Origin: Sphingomonadales bacterium
GTDB taxonomy: Bacteria > Pseudomonadota > Alphaproteobacteria > Sphingomonadales > Sphingomonadaceae
DNA: 64,000 bases
Direction of reading: 5' to 3'
Assembly (NCBI GenBank): GCA_016704425.1
Contig: JADJAC010000011.1
Location: 496,001 to 560,000, forward strand
Numbering within the stretch: position 1 is the stretch's first letter; every line of letters begins with the position of its first letter. The notes under the pieces were generated by a model. That model made no database searches and was not told the origin of the DNA. It saw only the letters and a list, made by a program, of their open reading frames with translations. Position numbers and translations under genes: made by a program. This document shows, one piece after another, positions 60,417 through 64,000 of the stretch.

Positions 60417-61598
60417 TTACCGCGAAAAGGCCTGAATACCGGTAATTGCGCGGCCAAGGATCAGGGCATGAACGTCATGCGTGCCTTCATATGTGTTGAC
60501 CGTTTCAAGATTTATCGCGTGGCGAATGACGTGGTATTCCGCAGAAATGCCGTTGCCACCGTGCATATCGCGAGCGACCCGCGCGATATCGAGCGCCTTG
60601 CCGCAATTGTTCCTCTTGATGAGGCTGACCATTTCCGGAGACCATGCATCCGCGTCGATCGCGCGGCCAACAGTGATGGCGGCCTGAAGTCCGAGCGCAA
60701 TCTCGGTCTGCATGTTGGCCATCTTGAGTTGCGGAATCTGGTTTGCGGCCAGTGGTCGGCCGAATTGCTTGCGGTCGAGCTGATATTGCCGCGCTCTGTG
60801 GAAGCAGTCTTCCGCAGCGCCCATGGCGCCCCAGGCAATACCGTAGCGGGCCTTGTTGAGGCAGCCGAACGGCCCGGACAATCCTTGCACGTTGGGAAGG
60901 AGATTCTCCTCCGGCACGAATACATTGTCGAGAACAATCTCGCCGGTGATCGATGCGCGCAGGCTCATCTTGCCTTCGATCTTCGGCGTCGAAAAACCTT
61001 CTGATCCGCGTTCGACGATGAAGCCACGAATGATCCCGCCTTCGTCCTTCGCCCACACAATGGCAATGTCGGCGATCGGCGAGTTGGTGATCCACATCTT
61101 GGCGCCGCTGATGCTGTAGCCTCCCGGAACAGCCTTGGCGCGCGTTTTCATGCTGGCAGGATCAGACCCGGCATCGGGCTCTGTCAGTCCGAAACAGCCC
61201 ACAATCTCTCCGGTTGCCAGGCGGGGGAGGTATTTTTGGCGTTGCTCTTCTGAACCATAGGCATGAATCGGATGCATCACCAGGCTCGACTGCACCGACA
61301 TGGCAGACCGATAGCCTGAATCCACACGCTCGACGGCCCGACTGATCAAGCCATAGGCGACGTGGCTCACCCCGGCACAACCATAGCCTTCTATTGTCGC
61401 ACCAAGCAGGCCAAGCTCACCCAGTTCGTTCATGATCTCGCGGTCAAACCGCTCTTGAAGCGTTGCGGAAACCACGCGCGGGAGAAGCTTTTCCTGCGCA
61501 TAGGCTTCTGCGGTATCGCGCACGAGCCGCTCATCTTCGGTCAGTTGCGCATCGAGATTGAAGGGATCATCCCAGCGGAAAGGTGTAAATTTAGCCAT
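60417..61598 (-). CDS. gcdH: Glutaryl-CoA dehydrogenase
   Basis: An FAD-dependent acyl-CoA dehydrogenase that oxidises and decarboxylates glutaryl-CoA to crotonyl-CoA in lysine and tryptophan breakdown. A 393-residue protein with FGLTEPDAGSDP, KMWITNSPIADIAIVWAK, FVPEENLLPNVQGLSGPFGCLNKARYGI-type region (key part LSGPFGCLNKARYG), and the catalytic Glu in NTYEGTHDVHALILGRAITG. The start MAKFTPFRWDDPF is family-typical although no RBS is visible. Divergent from the gene at 61675. No electron-transfer flavoprotein gene is near. Confidence 0.93.
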   Translation of the reverse strand: MAKFTPFRWDDPFNLDAQLTEDERLVRDTAEAYAQEKLLPRVVSATLQERFDREIMNELGELGLLGATIEGYGCAGVSHVAYGLISRAVERVDSGYRSAMSVQSSLVMHPIHAYGSEEQRQKYLPRLATGEIVGCFGLTEPDAGSDPASMKTRAKAVPGGYSISGAKMWITNSPIADIAIVWAKDEGGIIRGFIVERGSEGFSTPKIEGKMSLRASITGEIVLDNVFVPEENLLPNVQGLSGPFGCLNKARYGIAWGAMGAAEDCFHRARQYQLDRKQFGRPLAANQIPQLKMANMQTEIALGLQAAITVGRAIDADAWSPEMVSLIKRNNCGKALDIARVARDMHGGNGISAEYHVIRHAINLETVNTYEGTHDVHALILGRAITGIQAFSR

Positions 61599-61674
61599 GG
61601 CGCGCGCATTGGCACAATTGGCAACACGGGACAACTGGGGCAATATGGCGCTGTATAGAAGTGGAGAGTCGCAC

Positions 61675-62442
61675 ATGGCCCGCTCACGCCGCCTGATGAT
61701 CCTGGCCTTGCTCCTGCTTGCCGCTGCCTCGCCTGCGCGAAACCACTATTACTGGTTCCCGGCGGCTCCGGATGGAGCACCGCGCGCTTGGGCCGTTCTG
61801 CTGCCGCGCGCCGAAGGACTGGGAAAACTTGCACCGGGCAACCAGTATTGGGATCTGGCGCATTGGCTCAATGCCCGCGGCATTGATGCACTCGTGGTCG
61901 ACTATGCCAATGCGGGGCCGCAGGTGCCCGATGCCAAAGGCAAGACGGGACAGAAGATCGCCGCAATTATTCGCGACGCACTGGCAGACGCGCGGAAGCA
62001 GCAGCGCATGGACGCGCGGTGCCCTGGCGTTGCCATCGGTTGGTCGCGTGGGGCGGAAGGCGCGCTGACGCTTGCGACTGCGGAAGATGGCAGCAGCCAA
62101 GGCTTCAAGGGCGCCGTTGTCTATTATCCATCCGTACGGTCGCAGGAGCGTCCCTGGCGACAGCGTCTGCCAGTGATTGCCTTGCAGGGCGATGCTGATG
62201 GCATTGCACCAGCGTCATCCTTGCAGTCATTGGTCTCGGGGCGCCTGCCGACACAGGCGGAATTTGAGGTGCGTTTGTATTCCGGAGCCCGGCATCGCTT
62301 CGATGTTGCGCATCCCGTCGACAATCCGACTGGAAAGGCGCCCGGCGAATTTGATGCGAATGCAAGTGCGGATGCGCTTGCCGCAATCGCGTCATTCCTC
62401 GACCGCCACGCAATCTCGACGGCACAGTGCGCGCGCGGCTAG
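61675..62442 (+). CDS. Secreted dienelactone-hydrolase-like protein
   Basis: A 255-residue protein with a signal peptide (RRLMILALLLLAAASPA) and an alpha/beta hydrolase core: nucleophile Ser in AIGWSRGAEGAL, acid in ALQGDADGIAP and His in YSGARHRFDVAHP. The family includes carboxymethylenebutenolidases, but here the nucleophile is Ser and the protein is exported, so a different ester or lactone is likely. GGAGAG lies 8 bases before the ATG. Its TAG shares CTAG with the convergent GDPD gene. Confidence 0.8.
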   Translation: MARSRRLMILALLLLAAASPARNHYYWFPAAPDGAPRAWAVLLPRAEGLGKLAPGNQYWDLAHWLNARGIDALVVDYANAGPQVPDAKGKTGQKIAAIIRDALADARKQQRMDARCPGVAIGWSRGAEGALTLATAEDGSSQGFKGAVVYYPSVRSQERPWRQRLPVIALQGDADGIAPASSLQSLVSGRLPTQAEFEVRLYSGARHRFDVAHPVDNPTGKAPGEFDANASADALAAIASFLDRHAISTAQCARG

Positions 62443-63431
62443 CGACTTTTGTCGATCACAGCGCGCGCAATTCCCGGAAAATCGCAGAACAGTCCGTCGA
62501 TTCCCTCGGCAAGGAAGAGTCTTATCTCTTCGGCGAGGTCGCCTGTGCTGCGCGGATTGATGCCGTTCCTCAGCCCCAGCGGCAGGAAGAAGTTTTCGGC
62601 GCGGAAAGTCCAGGGGTGAACCTCAAGGCCTGCCGCATGGCACCTTCGGACAAGCCCGGTCGAACCATCCAGAGCGCCGAGCAAGGTCCGGCGGATGATC
62701 AGGTCCTTTGCCGGACCGATGCCGGCGGCATAGCGTGCGACGGATTTCAGTCCTTCGTCCGCAAGTATTTCGGCATAGGTGGTTTCCGGCCTGTCTGCAG
62801 GGCCGCCGTCCGCATCGACCAACTGGATCAGTCTCAGGCTCGTCCTTGACGAAAGTGCAATCAGGTTCCCGACCTCGAACGACTGGATGAAGACCGGATC
62901 ATCCTTCCGCGTATATCCCGCCCCTTCGAGTGCGGCGAGCAGCGGGCCTTCATGGGGCAGGCCGATCGAGGCAAAATAGCTCGGATGCTTGGTTTCGGGA
63001 TAAAGGCCGATGCGCCGTCCGGTCTCTTTCGATTTCGCCTGGGCGAGCGCGATGATTTCATCGAACGTCGGGATCGTGAACTGGCCGTCATAGGCGGTAT
63101 TTGCAGGACGAAGCTTGGGCAGCCTTTCTTTGGCGCGCAGCATCTTCAACTCGGCAAGCGTGAAGTCCTCGGTGAACCAGCCTTTGACGCTGTGCCCGTC
63201 AATCACTTTTGTTGCCTTGCGCGATGCGAACTCGGGATGGTCCGCAACATCGGTCGTGGTCGAAATCTCGTTTTCATGCCGAGCGACCAATATGCCGTCT
63301 TTTGTCAGCACCAGGTCCGGCTCGATGAAGTCGGCACCCTGCTCGATGGCCAGCGTGTAGGATGCAATCGTGTGTTCTGGCCGCTCCCCCGATGCGCCGC
63401 GGTGCGCGATGAGGATCGGGTGGTCAGCCAA
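62439..63431 (-). CDS. Glycerophosphodiester phosphodiesterase
   Basis: A 330-residue GDPD TIM-barrel enzyme that releases glycerol-3-phosphate from deacylated phospholipids. LIAHRGASGERPEHT holds the catalytic His and metal ligands; FIEPDLVLTKDGILVARHE gives the Glu/Asp ligands and second His; LYPETKHPSYF and VHPWTFRAEN follow. It has no export signal. The start is best a TTG at 63431, 6 bases after GGGAGG, overlapping the arsC-like gene by 8 bases; upstream TTG codons lack an RBS. Confidence 0.93.
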   Translation of the reverse strand: MADHPILIAHRGASGERPEHTIASYTLAIEQGADFIEPDLVLTKDGILVARHENEISTTTDVADHPEFASRKATKVIDGHSVKGWFTEDFTLAELKMLRAKERLPKLRPANTAYDGQFTIPTFDEIIALAQAKSKETGRRIGLYPETKHPSYFASIGLPHEGPLLAALEGAGYTRKDDPVFIQSFEVGNLIALSSRTSLRLIQLVDADGGPADRPETTYAEILADEGLKSVARYAAGIGPAKDLIIRRTLLGALDGSTGLVRRCHAAGLEVHPWTFRAENFFLPLGLRNGINPRSTGDLAEEIRLFLAEGIDGLFCDFPGIARAVIDKSR

Positions 63432-63771
63432 GAACAGCCTCCCATTGCTCGGGCTTGAAGCCAACAAGCAAACCGCCAGGATGTTCGACGACGGGCCTTT
63501 TGATCATCGACGGGGATGCCAGCATCAGCGCGATTGCCTTGGCTTCATCCAGGCCGATCTTATCGCTGTCCGGCAATTTCTTGAACGTCGTGCCTGCGCG
63601 ATTGAGGAGCACGTCCCACCCTGCCTGCCTCGACCAGGCAGCAAGTCTGGTGGCGTCAGCGCCCTCCTTCTTGTAGTCATGAAAAGTGTAGGCAAGCCCT
63701 TTCGCATCCAGCCAGTTCCGCGCCTTTTTGACGGTATCGCAGTTGGGGATGCCGTAGACCTCAATGCTCAT
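63424..63771 (-). CDS. ArsC/Spx-family reductase (YffB-like)
   Basis: A 115-residue thioredoxin-like protein with a single N-terminal Cys11 in YGIPNCDTVKKAR, FHDYKKEGAD, and PSMIKRPVVEHPGGLLVGF, the signature of the YffB/ArsC-like group. It lacks the Arg set of plasmid arsenate reductases, so glutathione-linked thiol reduction is more likely than arsenate resistance. AAGAGG lies 5 bases before ATG 63771. It overlaps both ridA (ATGA) and the phosphodiesterase gene. Confidence 0.88.
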   Translation of the reverse strand: MSIEVYGIPNCDTVKKARNWLDAKGLAYTFHDYKKEGADATRLAAWSRQAGWDVLLNRAGTTFKKLPDSDKIGLDEAKAIALMLASPSMIKRPVVEHPGGLLVGFKPEQWEAVLG

Positions 63772-64000
63772 CCGCGCCTCTTTGCCGTGACTTCGATTTC
63801 GATTTTCATTTCCGGCTTTATGAGCTGGCACACAAGGCAGGTTGCAGCGGGCCTGATGGTGCCGAAAGCGGAACCGATCACTGGAACCATCTCATCCCAG
63901 TATGCCGGGTCGGTGATATAGTATGTGACACGCACCGTGTCAGCCAGAGCGAAGCCGCCTTCAACAAGCGCCGCCTCGATGGTCTTCAGGGCATTCGCGG
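63768..64000 (-). CDS. RidA family protein (5' part beyond the window)
   Basis: The last 77 codons of a RidA/YjgF-type reactive-enamine deaminase. The frame ends with VRVTYYITDPAYWDEMVPVIG, then TIRPAATCLVCQLIKPEM and IEIEVTAKRRG; the Arg in RPAATC and the Glu in EIEVTA are the usual active-site residues. The stop overlaps the arsC-like ATG (ATGA). The N-terminus lies outside the window. Confidence 0.85.
   Translation of the reverse strand, partial: ANALKTIEAALVEGGFALADTVRVTYYITDPAYWDEMVPVIGSAFGTIRPAATCLVCQLIKPEMKIEIEVTAKRRG

Noticed and set aside
1..64000. CRISPR array, rRNA, tRNA, insertion sequences or prophage genes
   Set aside because: Read through for regularly spaced repeats, rRNA cores, tRNA T-arms and transposase or phage domains; none was found.

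Overview
The window looks like a chromosomal segment of a high-GC alphaproteobacterium of the order Sphingomonadales. The signs are a PEPxxWA-type C-terminal sorting signal at the left edge, three large TonB-dependent receptors, a PhaR regulator, an RNase E with an acidic S1 insertion and an Arg/Ala/Glu-rich tail, a UGA-free (unframeshifted) prfB, and gene orders such as rplY-pth-ychF and amiC-PBP1A-prfB. I found no rRNA, tRNA, CRISPR array, transposase or phage gene. The genus cannot be fixed from the sequence alone.

Layout. 0-4.3 kb: the end of a sorted surface protein, then small secreted or membrane proteins and a membrane-anchored staphylococcal-type nuclease. 4.4-6.3 kb: glmS with a 32-codon membrane peptide just behind it. 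6.4-8.7 kb: an accessory patch immediately downstream of glmS (nucleotidyltransferase-HEPN fusion, an AT-richer three-helix membrane protein, an orphan PemK/MazF-type toxin). 8.8-15.6 kb: aldo/keto reductase, an MHS-family transporter, alanine racemase and the first TonB receptor. 16-22 kb: phaR, then a leftward cell-envelope/translation operon (amiC, PBP1A, prfB, lipoprotein methyltransferase). 22.4-27.1 kb: rne, a BepA-like M48 protease and a DsbA-like protein. 27.1-27.65 kb: a gene-poor stretch with an inverted REP pair and five consecutive hairpins.

27.7-33.2 kb: M20 peptidase, pirin, hydrolase and the sdhB-thioesterase-zapE operon. 33.3-39.1 kb: an unassigned envelope-type module (flippase, sugar/alcohol nucleotidyltransferase, CHAD-like protein, two paralogous P-loop kinases enclosing an isoprenylcysteine-methyltransferase-like protein). 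39.1-39.8 kb: an Hsp20 gene behind a ROSE-type RNA thermometer candidate. 39.9-45.6 kb: FMN lactate dehydrogenase, a metallo-beta-lactamase-fold protein, an orphan exbD behind a strong promoter overlapped by a Zur-box-like palindrome, and a divergent TetR/SRPBCC/DUF1761 module with a clear operator.

45.6-57.5 kb: a probable catabolic and uptake region. It holds a class II aldolase, a BetI-like regulator with a palindromic operator, a Rieske oxygenase translationally coupled to a phytoene-desaturase-like FAD oxidoreductase, an APC permease, and two paralogous TonB receptors flanking a DUF4136 lipoprotein and a truncated haemoglobin. 57.6-64 kb: the housekeeping rplY-pth-ychF block, a 27-codon hydrophobic peptide gene, gcdH, a secreted dienelactone-hydrolase-like protein, and the ridA-arsC-GDPD operon, which runs off the right edge.

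The best leads are the Zur-like exbD promoter, the ROSE element, the structured 27.3-27.6 kb stretch, the coupled Rieske/FAD pair with its operator, the kinase-ICMT-kinase module, and three membrane micropeptides (38, 32 and 27 residues).
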